From assembly GCA_021151835.1 (NCBI GenBank), contig JAGKWO010000034.1:1-46217 (forward strand): a stretch of DNA of 46,217 bases. The letters run 5' to 3'. The notes beneath the pieces were generated by a model. It saw only the letters and a program-made list of their open reading frames with translations. It ran no database searches and was not told the origin of the DNA. This document shows positions 35,003 to 42,513 of the stretch, one piece after another; position 1 is the first letter of the stretch; every line of letters starts with the position of its first letter. Origin of the DNA: Gammaproteobacteria bacterium. GTDB taxonomy: Bacteria; Pseudomonadota; Gammaproteobacteria; Pseudomonadales; Cellvibrionaceae. The translations under genes were made by a program, and so were the position numbers.

Positions 35003-35654
35003 AGAAATCGTCGATTACCTGAAGTTCTGTGGTTTTGAAACGGGCAGTGCTGGCAGTGTCCAGGAAATGGCGCAGGCCTTGCGCGATGAATCCTGGGGCA
35101 TATTGTTGCTCGATCTCACCCTCCCTGATGGCGATGGCCTGGATGCCGCGCGTGAATTGCGCAAACAGTATGGCCTAAAGTTGGGCATTGTCATGGTAAC
35201 GGCGCGCGGCCACGTGGAAGATCGTATTGAAGGCATTACCGCCGGGGCGGACGCATACCTGATCAAACCCATCAACCTGAAAGAACTGCGTGCCACTATC
35301 GGTCACCTGCACTTGCGCTTGCAGCATCTGGCGCCGGAGGCGCCGGTCACCACCTGGCAACTCGACCAGCAATCACTAGAACTGATTTGCCCGAATTCGG
35401 CGCGCATCGCTCTCACTGTCACCGAATCATCACTGTTGAAAGCCTTGCTTGGCCAACGCGGGCAACCGATTACCCGCGATGCGTTGTGCGAATGCTTGCC
35501 ACCGGGCAGTGGCCAGGATGATACGCGCAGGTTAGACAGTATATTAAGCCGGCTGCGTAGCAAGGCAAAAAAAGAAGCGGGGGTTAACCTTCCCATCCAT
35601 ACCTTGCGCAACAAAGGATATGTGTTTGCCGGTAATCGCCGCGCCGGTGATTGA
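34953..35654 (+). CDS. OmpR-type response regulator
   Basis: A 233-residue regulator: receiver domain with acidic pair in VVEDNPD and phospho-acceptor D54 (LLLDLTLPDGDG), then a winged-helix DNA-binding domain (about 135-230, LTVTESSLLKALLGQRGQPITRDALCE ... IHTLRNKGYVF). The start chosen is the ATG at 34953, with AAGG 9 nt before it and the family N-terminus VPRVLVVEDN. The frame itself opens at 34896. Its 5' end overlaps the divergent kinase gene by 50 bp. OmpR-type proteins bind direct repeats of about 10 bp, such as those found at 32961-33020. Confidence 0.9.
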   Translation: MVVPRVLVVEDNPDLRIEIVDYLKFCGFETGSAGSVQEMAQALRDESWGILLLDLTLPDGDGLDAARELRKQYGLKLGIVMVTARGHVEDRIEGITAGADAYLIKPINLKELRATIGHLHLRLQHLAPEAPVTTWQLDQQSLELICPNSARIALTVTESSLLKALLGQRGQPITRDALCECLPPGSGQDDTRRLDSILSRLRSKAKKEAGVNLPIHTLRNKGYVFAGNRRAGD

Positions 35655-35673
35655 ACAGCCCTTTACCCATCAT

Positions 35674-35713
35674 AAAAAAACCCCGTAATACCAACGTATT
35701 ACGGGGTTTTTTA
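35674..35713. terminator. Bidirectional terminator between the response regulator and glnA
   Basis: CCCCGTAATA (35681-35690), loop CCAACG, TATTACGGGG (35697-35706), with seven A before and six T after. It is a perfect 10-bp stem serving the convergent response-regulator and glnA genes. Confidence 0.93.
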
Positions 35714-35741
35714 CTGCTCCTGAACGGAGCAGTCCAGTGCA

Positions 35742-37142
35742 TTACACGCTGTAGTACAGTTCGAACTCTACAGGGTGCGGAGTCATGTTAACGCGTTGGA
35801 TCTCTTGCTTCTTCAGGTCGATGTAAGCATCGATGAAGTCTTTGGAGAACACGCCGCCAGCCAACAGGAACTCGTGGTCAGCTTCCAGAGATGCCAAAGC
35901 TTCTTCCAGAGATGAACACACTTGCGGGATTTCTGCTTCTTCTTCCGGCTCCAGATCGTACAGATCTTTGGTCGCTGCTTCGCCCGGATGGATCTTGTTC
36001 AGAACACCGTCGATACCCGCCATCAGCAATGACGCGAAGCACAGGTATGGGTTGGCAGTTGGATCAGGGAAACGGGTTTCGATACGCTTGGCTTTCTCAC
36101 CAACAGTGTAAGGAATACGGATAGACGCTGAACGGTTACGTGCAGAGTAAGCCAGCATTACTGGCGCTTCGAAGCCTGGAACCAAACGCTTGTAGGAGTT
36201 GGTAGACGCGTTACAGAAAGCGTTCAATGCTTTAGCGTGCTTGATGATACCGCCAACGTAGTACAGAGCGGTTTCAGACAGACCAGCATAAGCGTCGCCA
36301 GCGAATTGGTTTTTGCCGTTCTTGGAGAAAGACTGGTGAACGTGCATACCTGAACCGTTATCACCGATCAAAGGCTTCGGCATAAAGGTAGCGGTTTTAC
36401 CGTATTGGTGGGCAACGTTGTGTACGCAGTACTTGAGGATCTGTACTTCGTCCGCTTTCTTAACCAGGGTGTTAGCGCCTACGCCGATTTCACACTGGCC
36501 AGCGTTAGCAACTTCGTGGTGATGGATTTCGATTTCCAGGCCCATTGCTTCCATCGCGTTACACATAGCGCCACGGATGTCGTGCAGGGAGTCGATTGGA
36601 GCAACCGGGAAGTAACCGCCTTTTACGCGTGGAGCGTGGCCGTGTTTACCTTCGATGTCGTCACCTGATTGCCATGCCGCTTCTTCAGATTTGATCTTGT
36701 AGAAAGCGCCGCCCATACCTGAGTGGAAGTGAACGCTGTCGAAGATGAAGAATTCCGGCTCTGGACCAAACAATGCAACGTCGCCCAGACCAGTTGATTT
36801 CAGGTACTCTTCAGCGCGCAGGCCGATAGAACGTGGGTCGCGGTCGTAGCCTTGCATTGTTGCAGGCTCAACGATGTTACAACGCACGTTGATGGTGGCT
36901 TCGTCGTAGAAAGGGTCCAGAACAGCAGTTGAATCGTCTGGCATCAGGATCATGTCTGAATCGTTAATGCCTTTCCAGCCAGCGATAGAAGAACCGTCGA
37001 ACATCTTGCCATCAACAAAGAAGCTATCGTTAACAACGCTTGATGGGAAAGTTACGTGTTGCTCTTTACCTTTAAAGTCGGTGAAGCGCAAATCAATCCA
37101 GCGAGCTTCGTGTTCTTTGATCAGGTCTAAAGTCTTAGACAT
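35742..37142 (-). CDS. glnA: Glutamine synthetase type I
   Basis: GlnA makes glutamine from glutamate, ammonia and ATP and is the main ammonia-assimilating enzyme. The 466-residue protein has the beta-Grasp N-terminal part (RFTDFKGKEQHVTFP), the latch region FDGSSIAGWKGIN, the metal/glutamate-binding EPEFFIFD, NGSGMHVHQSF and the ATP-binding NRSASIRIP. The adenylylation tyrosine is Y395 in DLYDLEPEE, so activity is probably controlled by GlnE. Upstream are a sigma-54 promoter and two NtrC sites, so transcription should depend on NtrBC encoded about 11 kb away on the same strand. Confidence 0.98.
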   Translation of the reverse strand: MSKTLDLIKEHEARWIDLRFTDFKGKEQHVTFPSSVVNDSFFVDGKMFDGSSIAGWKGINDSDMILMPDDSTAVLDPFYDEATINVRCNIVEPATMQGYDRDPRSIGLRAEEYLKSTGLGDVALFGPEPEFFIFDSVHFHSGMGGAFYKIKSEEAAWQSGDDIEGKHGHAPRVKGGYFPVAPIDSLHDIRGAMCNAMEAMGLEIEIHHHEVANAGQCEIGVGANTLVKKADEVQILKYCVHNVAHQYGKTATFMPKPLIGDNGSGMHVHQSFSKNGKNQFAGDAYAGLSETALYYVGGIIKHAKALNAFCNASTNSYKRLVPGFEAPVMLAYSARNRSASIRIPYTVGEKAKRIETRFPDPTANPYLCFASLLMAGIDGVLNKIHPGEAATKDLYDLEPEEEAEIPQVCSSLEEALASLEADHEFLLAGGVFSKDFIDAYIDLKKQEIQRVNMTPHPVEFELYYSV

Positions 37143-37307
37143 TGAATGCCTCCAAGTTGTAATAGCCCGAAGGCTACGGATTATGAAAAGTTGTTATTGC
37201 GGTCGGTAAACAATCTGCAGGACGGTTTACCTGGAAATTTTCCCCACTTCATCCGGGCTCGCGACTCATTTCGGTGAGCGGGGCAAGACTAGGGTGTCAG
37301 AAACGGG

Positions 37308-37322
37308 GCAAAATATATGCCA
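37308..37322 (-). promoter_or_regulatory. Sigma-54 promoter of glnA
   Basis: On the - strand the sequence is TGGCAT-ATATT-TTGC, matching the sigma-54 consensus TGGCAC-N5-TTGC at nine of ten fixed positions with exact spacing. The predicted transcription start is about 12 nt downstream of the GC, leaving a leader of roughly 150 nt before glnA. Confidence 0.85.
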
Positions 37323-37395
37323 TTTAAAATAAATAGCAACAAGCCTTTAAAAATAAGGCTTTTCAGCAATAAGGAGCTATGGTTTTTAATGTTGT

Positions 37396-37443
37396 TGCAC
37401 CAAATAAATGCATTGAATTTTAATAATGCACCATTTTGAATCA
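37396..37443 (-). promoter_or_regulatory. Two NtrC enhancer sites upstream of glnA
   Basis: TGCACCAAATAAATGCA (37396-37412) and TGCACCATTTTGAATCA (37427-37443; TGATTCAAAATGGTGCA on the - strand) each carry one good and one degenerate half of TGCACC-N5-GGTGCA. Their centres are 31 bp apart and lie roughly 80 and 110 bp upstream of the sigma-54 promoter, the usual enhancer distance. Confidence 0.75.
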
Positions 37444-37594
37444 TTAGTTGGCGCCTTAAGACTGCTCTAATTGCTTCCCGGCGTAGCGAGCGCTAGTTTG
37501 CCAGTTGCGTGCGCCAATTTGCATCATTTTTTACGGCTATAGGCATCTTCCCGCAAATAAGGGACCAGGGCGTTTACCGACGATTGGATTTTGC

Positions 37595-37628
37595 CGAATG
37601 ACCTATAGCGAATATCTATAGGTATTCG
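37595..37628. repeat. Inverted repeat upstream of the antiporter gene
   Basis: CGAAT-G-ACCTATAG (37595-37608) pairs with CTATAGGT-ATTCG (37616-37628): 13 base pairs with a single extra G and a 7-nt centre, CGAATAT. It ends 98 bp before the antiporter start. It may be an operator or a leader hairpin. Confidence 0.55.
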
Positions 37629-37726
37629 TTCGAGTGGCGCGCCAAATCGCTGTAGCCTGCGCCGCGCAGCTATATCGGCGCAACGAGAAATACCCATACC
37701 AATAAAAAATTCGCAGGCAAAAAAAC

Positions 37727-38935
37727 ATGCACATGACAACAACAGAAATATTCCTGATCGCGATGGTGATCATCTTTACTATCCCCTACCTGATCTGGCG
37801 CCTCGGCCGAACGGATTACTGGGCGCCCCTGGTCGTTGTACAAATCATTATGGGAATCGTACTGGGTCCAGGTGTATTGGGTAATGCATTTCCCGAATAC
37901 TACACCTTTGTTTTCAACCCGGACGTCATCAAGTCACTTAATGGTATTGCCTGGTGGGCGGTGATGATCTTTGTGTGGATCGCCGGTATTGAACTCGACC
38001 TGAAAAAGGCTTGGGAATACAAGCGCGAAAGCGGGATCACGGCCGGATTAGCCTTGGGGACACCGCTGCTGTTTGGCTGTGCCGCCGCCGTTGTACTCAT
38101 GTCATTTAGCGATGGCTGGATGGGGCCGAAAGGGATGACCTGGCAGTTTATCCTGGGCGTAGGTATGGCCTGTGCGGTAACTGCCCTGCCTATTTTGATT
38201 TTGCTGATGGAGAAGCTTGAGATCCTGCGCCAGCCTATCGGCCAGCGCATCTTGCGTTATGCCAGCCTGGACGATATCGCGATCTGGGGCGTATTGGCGC
38301 TCATCCTGCTGGATTGGGAGCGTGTTGGTCGCCAGGGGATGTTCCTGGTGGGATTTGCGATTGCGGCCTATGTTTTCCGTAAGCTTATGGTCTCCATCCC
38401 GGAAAAAGATCGCTGGTATTCCGGTTTCATCTGGTTGGCACTGATTGGTTTGGCTGCTGACTGGGCGGGCTTGCACTTTATGGTGGGGGCGTTCCTGGCG
38501 GGCGCGGTGATGGATGCAGAGTGGTTTAATCAGGAGGATATGGACAAGCTGCGCCATTTTGTCTTGATGATCATCATGCCAGTATTCTTCCTCAGTACCG
38601 GCCTGCGCACCAACTGGGAAGTGGGCGGTTCCACAGTGTTTATCGCGGCGGCAATCCTGTTGGTTGCGTCGGTGTCAGGCAAACTGGTGGGCGTCCATGC
38701 GGCGGGCAAAATCCTGAAATGGGAAAAAGGCGAGGCCTCAATCATCGGTTGGCTGCTACAGACCAAGGCGCTGATCATGATCATCTTTGCCAACGTATTG
38801 CTCGATAAGCAGATCATTACCAGCGAGACTTTCACTGCGCTGCTGATTATGGCTGTTGCCAGTACCATGCTCACCGTACCGGTGGTATCACCAAAACTGG
38901 CGCGCTTGCGCGAGGTGATATTTCGCTCCAAATGA
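37727..38935 (+). CDS. Cation:proton antiporter (CPA2/Kef-type membrane protein)
   Basis: A 402-residue membrane protein with about 11-13 hydrophobic helices spread over its full length, of the Na+/H+ exchanger fold (PF00999). Typical stretches are IMGIVLGPGVLG near the N-terminus, the acidic IAGIELDLKKAWEYKRE, and HFMVGAFLAGAVMDAEW in the second half. There is no C-terminal TrkA-N domain as in KefB/C. It probably exchanges Na+ or K+ for protons across the inner membrane; the ion is not readable. The start may be ATG 37727 or ATG 37733; the ribosome site is weak for both. Confidence 0.88.
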   Translation: MHMTTTEIFLIAMVIIFTIPYLIWRLGRTDYWAPLVVVQIIMGIVLGPGVLGNAFPEYYTFVFNPDVIKSLNGIAWWAVMIFVWIAGIELDLKKAWEYKRESGITAGLALGTPLLFGCAAAVVLMSFSDGWMGPKGMTWQFILGVGMACAVTALPILILLMEKLEILRQPIGQRILRYASLDDIAIWGVLALILLDWERVGRQGMFLVGFAIAAYVFRKLMVSIPEKDRWYSGFIWLALIGLAADWAGLHFMVGAFLAGAVMDAEWFNQEDMDKLRHFVLMIIMPVFFLSTGLRTNWEVGGSTVFIAAAILLVASVSGKLVGVHAAGKILKWEKGEASIIGWLLQTKALIMIIFANVLLDKQIITSETFTALLIMAVASTMLTVPVVSPKLARLREVIFRSK

Positions 38936-38939
38936 CGGT

Positions 38940-38974
38940 AACAACAGAGCAGGTTTGCAGCCTGCCCTGTTGTT
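38940..38974. terminator. Hairpin between antiporter and chemoreceptor genes
   Basis: AACAACAG-A-GCAGG (38940-38953) pairs with CCTGC-C-CTGTTGTT (38961-38974), one A/C mismatch, 7-nt loop. It lies between two convergent genes and probably blocks read-through, although no clear U-run follows. Confidence 0.6.
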
Positions 38975-38987
38975 GTGAAACCTCTCG

Positions 38988-40613
38988 TTACACTACAAAC
39001 CTCGCCACCAGGCTATTTAAACCGGTGGCCAGCCGCGCGAGTTCCTGGGCGGATGCACTGGTCTGGTTGGCACCAGCGGCGGATTGCGTGGAGAAGTCGC
39101 TGATATTAACGATATTGCGATCTACCTCCCGCGCCACCGCGGCTTGTTCTTCCGAGGCGCTGGCGATTAATAAGTTGCGCTCGCTGATTTTACCGACTTG
39201 TTTATAGATATCTTCAAGGGCGATGCCGGCCTGATTTGCTATTTCCAGGGCCTGGTATGCATGTTCAACGCTGCCGCGCATCGAATCTACGGTAGCCTGG
39301 GTGCCCGCTTGTACCTTTGAAATCATGCCTTCGATCTCACGGGTTGATACCTGGGTGCGGTGCGCCAAGGCGCGAACTTCATCGGCAACAACAGCAAAGC
39401 CTCGTCCAGCTTCACCTGCGCGCGCCGCTTCTATCGCCGCATTTAGCGCAAGCAAATTGGTCTGCTCGGCAATTGCGCGGATAACATCCAGCACTTTACC
39501 TATATCTTTGGACTCTTCCGCCAATCCTTCTACTTGCTGCGAAGTCTTCGCAAATACATGGGTCATGTTTTCAATGGTATTCACCGTGTGCTGGACTTTG
39601 TCGCGCCCCTCATGTGCAAGGCGGGCCGATTGGTTGGAAGCCTCCGCCGTGCCGGTCGCATTGCGGGCAACTTCATCCACGGCGGCGCTCATTTCGGTAA
39701 TTGCCGAGGCTGCTTGCTGAATTTCACCATTCTGGCTTTGCAGGTTGCGCGATGAATCCTCGGCCACTGCATGCAGTTCTTCAGTAGCCGCTGCCAACTG
39801 GATCGCGGAGTCAGAAATCTGGCTGATTGCGCTGCGCAAACTATTTTGCATCCTCGCAATCGCCGCCAATAATCGCGCAGGTTCATCTTTGCCTTGCACA
39901 TCGATCTGTTGTGTTAAATCACCGGCCGCTACTGTCTCGGTGGCCGCCACGGCGGAAGCGATGGGTAGGATAATGCTTCGTGTGATGATGACCGCTAAGG
40001 TGATGGTGATGAACAGCGACAGTAAAATGCTGGCTATGACCATTATTTGGCTATGTGTGTAAATTTGGTCTGCTGCTTCAGCGCTTTTTGCGGCGCCTTG
40101 ATGATTTATATCGCTCAACTGTTGCAGCAGGTCAGAGATTTCCTGTGCCAGGATGAAATTCTCGTTATCAAGGATAACTTTTGCACTGGGGATATCGCCA
40201 GCATTGACGAAATCGATCATTTTCTCGGTATTCTCAACATATTTGCTGCGTTTCGTGAGGAGGTTATCGTATATCTCCCTTTCACCAGGCTCCGATATCA
40301 GCGACTCATAAATGTGCTCTTCCTCTTTAACTTCTTTATCAATGCTAATTAAAAAAGCTTTGTCTTTGGCAATAGTTTCCGGGCTTGAGGGAAGTAAAAT
40401 CCGTACGACAAAAATGCGGTAACGAGTCATGAGTGTATTAAGGCGATTGGCGGATTCCACCGAAGGTAACCAATTCTTCGATACATCGATAACATTTCCC
40501 TGGATGGTGTTTAGCTGCGCTAACGAAAACACGCCGAGCAATACAATAAGTGCGGCTAAAATGCCGAATCCTGAGGTTAGACGCGGCCCTAAATTAAAAT
40601 TTCTGATAAACAT
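38988..40613 (-). CDS. Methyl-accepting chemotaxis protein (tandem copy 1)
   Basis: A 541-residue chemoreceptor: membrane segment at about 11-31 (LTSGFGILAALIVLLGVFSL), a helical four-helix-bundle (4HB) periplasmic sensor (about 32-185), a second segment (about 190-210, IMVIASILLSLFITITLAVII), HAMP (about 212-265) and a signalling domain with EQTNLLALNAAIEAARAGE and GRGFAVVADEVRALAHRTQ. It ends ARFVV without a CheR-docking pentapeptide. The next gene on the same strand encodes a protein of identical length and near-identical signalling domain, so the pair arose by duplication. The sensor domains have diverged, pointing to different ligands. Confidence 0.95.
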   Translation of the reverse strand: MFIRNFNLGPRLTSGFGILAALIVLLGVFSLAQLNTIQGNVIDVSKNWLPSVESANRLNTLMTRYRIFVVRILLPSSPETIAKDKAFLISIDKEVKEEEHIYESLISEPGEREIYDNLLTKRSKYVENTEKMIDFVNAGDIPSAKVILDNENFILAQEISDLLQQLSDINHQGAAKSAEAADQIYTHSQIMVIASILLSLFITITLAVIITRSIILPIASAVAATETVAAGDLTQQIDVQGKDEPARLLAAIARMQNSLRSAISQISDSAIQLAAATEELHAVAEDSSRNLQSQNGEIQQAASAITEMSAAVDEVARNATGTAEASNQSARLAHEGRDKVQHTVNTIENMTHVFAKTSQQVEGLAEESKDIGKVLDVIRAIAEQTNLLALNAAIEAARAGEAGRGFAVVADEVRALAHRTQVSTREIEGMISKVQAGTQATVDSMRGSVEHAYQALEIANQAGIALEDIYKQVGKISERNLLIASASEEQAAVAREVDRNIVNISDFSTQSAAGANQTSASAQELARLATGLNSLVARFVV

Positions 40614-40708
40614 TGATAAGTAACTCCGCAGGCGTTGAAGAGGGCGATAGCTTGAAGCTAGTTATAGCAGCGAATGATGAATCGACAATTGGGTGGCCGG
40701 GCCTGCGG

Positions 40709-42334
40709 TTACACCACAAACCTCGCCACCAGGCTATTCAAATCTATCGCCAGGCGCGCCAGTTCCTGGGCAGAGGCGCTGGTCTGGTTGGCGCCGGCGG
40801 CGGATTGCGTAGAGAAATCACTGATATTAACGATATTACGGTCTACCTCCCGCGCCACTGCAGCCTGCTCTTCTGATGCGCTGGCAATCAGCAAATTGCG
40901 TTCGCTGATCTTTCCTACCTGGTGATAAATCTCTTCCAGTGCCTGCCCCGCTTGCTCGGCAACCCCGAGTGTCTGGCGGGCATGTTCAACGCTGCCGTGC
41001 ATGGAATCAACGGAAGCCTGGGTACCGGCCTGCACCTTGGAAACCATCTGCTCGATTTCGCGGGTGGAAACCTGGGTGCGATGCGCCAGTGCGCGGACTT
41101 CATCGGCAACCACTGCAAAACCGCGCCCTGCTTCGCCCGCGCGCGCGGCTTCGATGGCGGCGTTGAGCGCAAGCAAATTGGTCTGTTCGGCGATCGCCCG
41201 GATGACATCAAGCACTTTGCCAATATCTTTGGATTCCTCCGCCAGTCCTTCGATTTGCTGTGAGGTCTTGGCGAACTCGTTAGTCATGTTTTCGATGGAC
41301 TGGATTGTCTGCTGGACTTTATCGCGCCCTTCATGGGCAAGGCGCGAGGATTGGTTGGAATCTTCGGCAGTTCCATTGGCATTGCGTGCCACTTCATCAA
41401 CGGCGGCACTCATCTCGGTAATTGCAGACGCCGCTTGCTGGATTTCACCATTCTGGTTTTGCAGGTTGCGCGATGCATCCTCTGCTACCGCGTGTAATTC
41501 TTCCGTGGCGGCAGCCAATTGTGTGGCGGAGTCGGAGATCTGGCTGATCGCGCCGCGCAGGCTCTCTTGCATTGCCGCGAGTGCAGTCAATAGCTGGGCC
41601 GGTTCATCCTTGCCCTGGGTGTCAATGCGGTGGGTCAAATCGCCGGTGGCCACTTTTTCAGTGGCAGATACCGCGGTGGCAATGGGCAGGGTGATGCTGC
41701 GGGTGGTAATCAGGGCCAGCAAAATACTCACAATAAGGCTGACCGCAAGGCCAGCGGCGATGATCATGCGACTACTTTCGTAGGCTTCATTGGATAGGGC
41801 GGTAGCATCGCGCACTCCTTTGGTGCTTGAATCGCCAATGGCCAGCAGGTGGCGGGTAACCTCGTCGCCCTGGATATGAACCTGTTGGTCAAGTAGTTGC
41901 CGGGCCTGGTCGTGATTGCCGCTGCGCAAGTGCTCGAACACCTGCTTCGCCAAACTCATATATTGCTGCTTGGCAGCCTGGAGTCGGTCATAGGCTGCGC
42001 GGTCGTGGGACTCATCAACCAATTCCTCATAGGCGGCCTCTGCGCTGGCGATATCAGCTTCAAGCGTATCGAAGCGCGCTTCCATCGAATCCAGGTTGGT
42101 AGTACTTGGGTCCACGACCGCTCGCAACGTAGCAACGCGATAACGTGTGAGCGCGAGATTGAGCCTGGATAGCGCATCGAGCGTGGGCACCCAGTTGTTG
42201 GCCACTTTTCGCTCCATTTCATGCATTTTGTTGATATTGCGTAGCGAGGCCACACCCAACAACAGGATAATTAGTGCCAGGAGACCAAAGGCGATAGTCA
42301 GGCGATGCCCGATTTTGATGTTCCGTAATAACAT
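40709..42334 (-). CDS. Methyl-accepting chemotaxis protein (tandem copy 2)
   Basis: A 541-residue paralogue of the preceding receptor with the same order: membrane segment (FGLLALIILLLGVASL), 4HB-type sensor, second segment (IIAAGLAVSLIVSILLALIT), HAMP and signalling domain. The last about 290 residues are almost the same in both copies, while the periplasmic parts differ clearly. The start chosen is the ATG at 42334, preceded by GGAGGA at about 5 nt; the frame extends to an ATG at 42352 with no such site. The gene lies 95 nt upstream of copy 1 and may be co-transcribed with it. Confidence 0.95.
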   Translation of the reverse strand: MLLRNIKIGHRLTIAFGLLALIILLLGVASLRNINKMHEMERKVANNWVPTLDALSRLNLALTRYRVATLRAVVDPSTTNLDSMEARFDTLEADIASAEAAYEELVDESHDRAAYDRLQAAKQQYMSLAKQVFEHLRSGNHDQARQLLDQQVHIQGDEVTRHLLAIGDSSTKGVRDATALSNEAYESSRMIIAAGLAVSLIVSILLALITTRSITLPIATAVSATEKVATGDLTHRIDTQGKDEPAQLLTALAAMQESLRGAISQISDSATQLAAATEELHAVAEDASRNLQNQNGEIQQAASAITEMSAAVDEVARNANGTAEDSNQSSRLAHEGRDKVQQTIQSIENMTNEFAKTSQQIEGLAEESKDIGKVLDVIRAIAEQTNLLALNAAIEAARAGEAGRGFAVVADEVRALAHRTQVSTREIEQMVSKVQAGTQASVDSMHGSVEHARQTLGVAEQAGQALEEIYHQVGKISERNLLIASASEEQAAVAREVDRNIVNISDFSTQSAAGANQTSASAQELARLAIDLNSLVARFVV

Positions 42335-42452
42335 GGAGTCCTCCGTGTGCATGGGTGTTTTTTGAGCAGGTGTGACCTAGTTGTACAAGTATTGGTCAGG
42401 ATTGGATGGTCGGCCAGTTGTGAATTGGCGCCACGGCCGGGGCAGGCTGGTT

Positions 42453-42458
42453 TATAAT
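42453..42458 (+). promoter_or_regulatory. -10 box candidate of thiI
   Basis: A perfect TATAAT 55 nt before the thiI start. No good -35 hexamer is seen at 16-18 nt upstream; TTGGCG at 42425-42430 is too far (22 nt). Confidence 0.4.
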
Positions 42459-42513
42459 CGCCGCCTTTTTCAACGGGTGGCTTTAGTCACCTACACTCCA
42501 GGCAATTCCAGCT

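Larger units (their letters stand above)
37143..37726. other. Divergent intergenic region between glnA and the antiporter gene
   Basis: This 584-nt region carries the glnA control elements (sigma-54 promoter at 37308-37322, NtrC sites at 37396-37443) and an AT-rich hairpin between them (AAGCCTT at 37341-37347 with AAGGCTT at 37355-37361). An imperfect inverted repeat lies at 37595-37628 near the antiporter gene. No convincing gene was seen; a 72-codon - strand frame at 37524-37742 overlaps the antiporter start and looks random. Confidence 0.6.

Noticed and set aside
37281..37300. GCAAGACTAGGGTGTCA as a sigma-54 promoter of glnA
   Set aside because: The spacing between the two elements is 7 instead of 5 nt. 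The site at 37308-37322 fits the consensus with exact spacing.
37379..37420. Short + strand frame after AAGGAG upstream of glnA (starts ATGGTTTTTAAT)
   Set aside because: Only about 13 codons, with 2 nt between ribosome site and ATG. The segment is better explained by the NtrC sites it overlaps.
37524..37742. 72-codon - strand frame next to the antiporter
   Set aside because: It overlaps the antiporter start, has no ribosome site that I can see and no family-like sequence.
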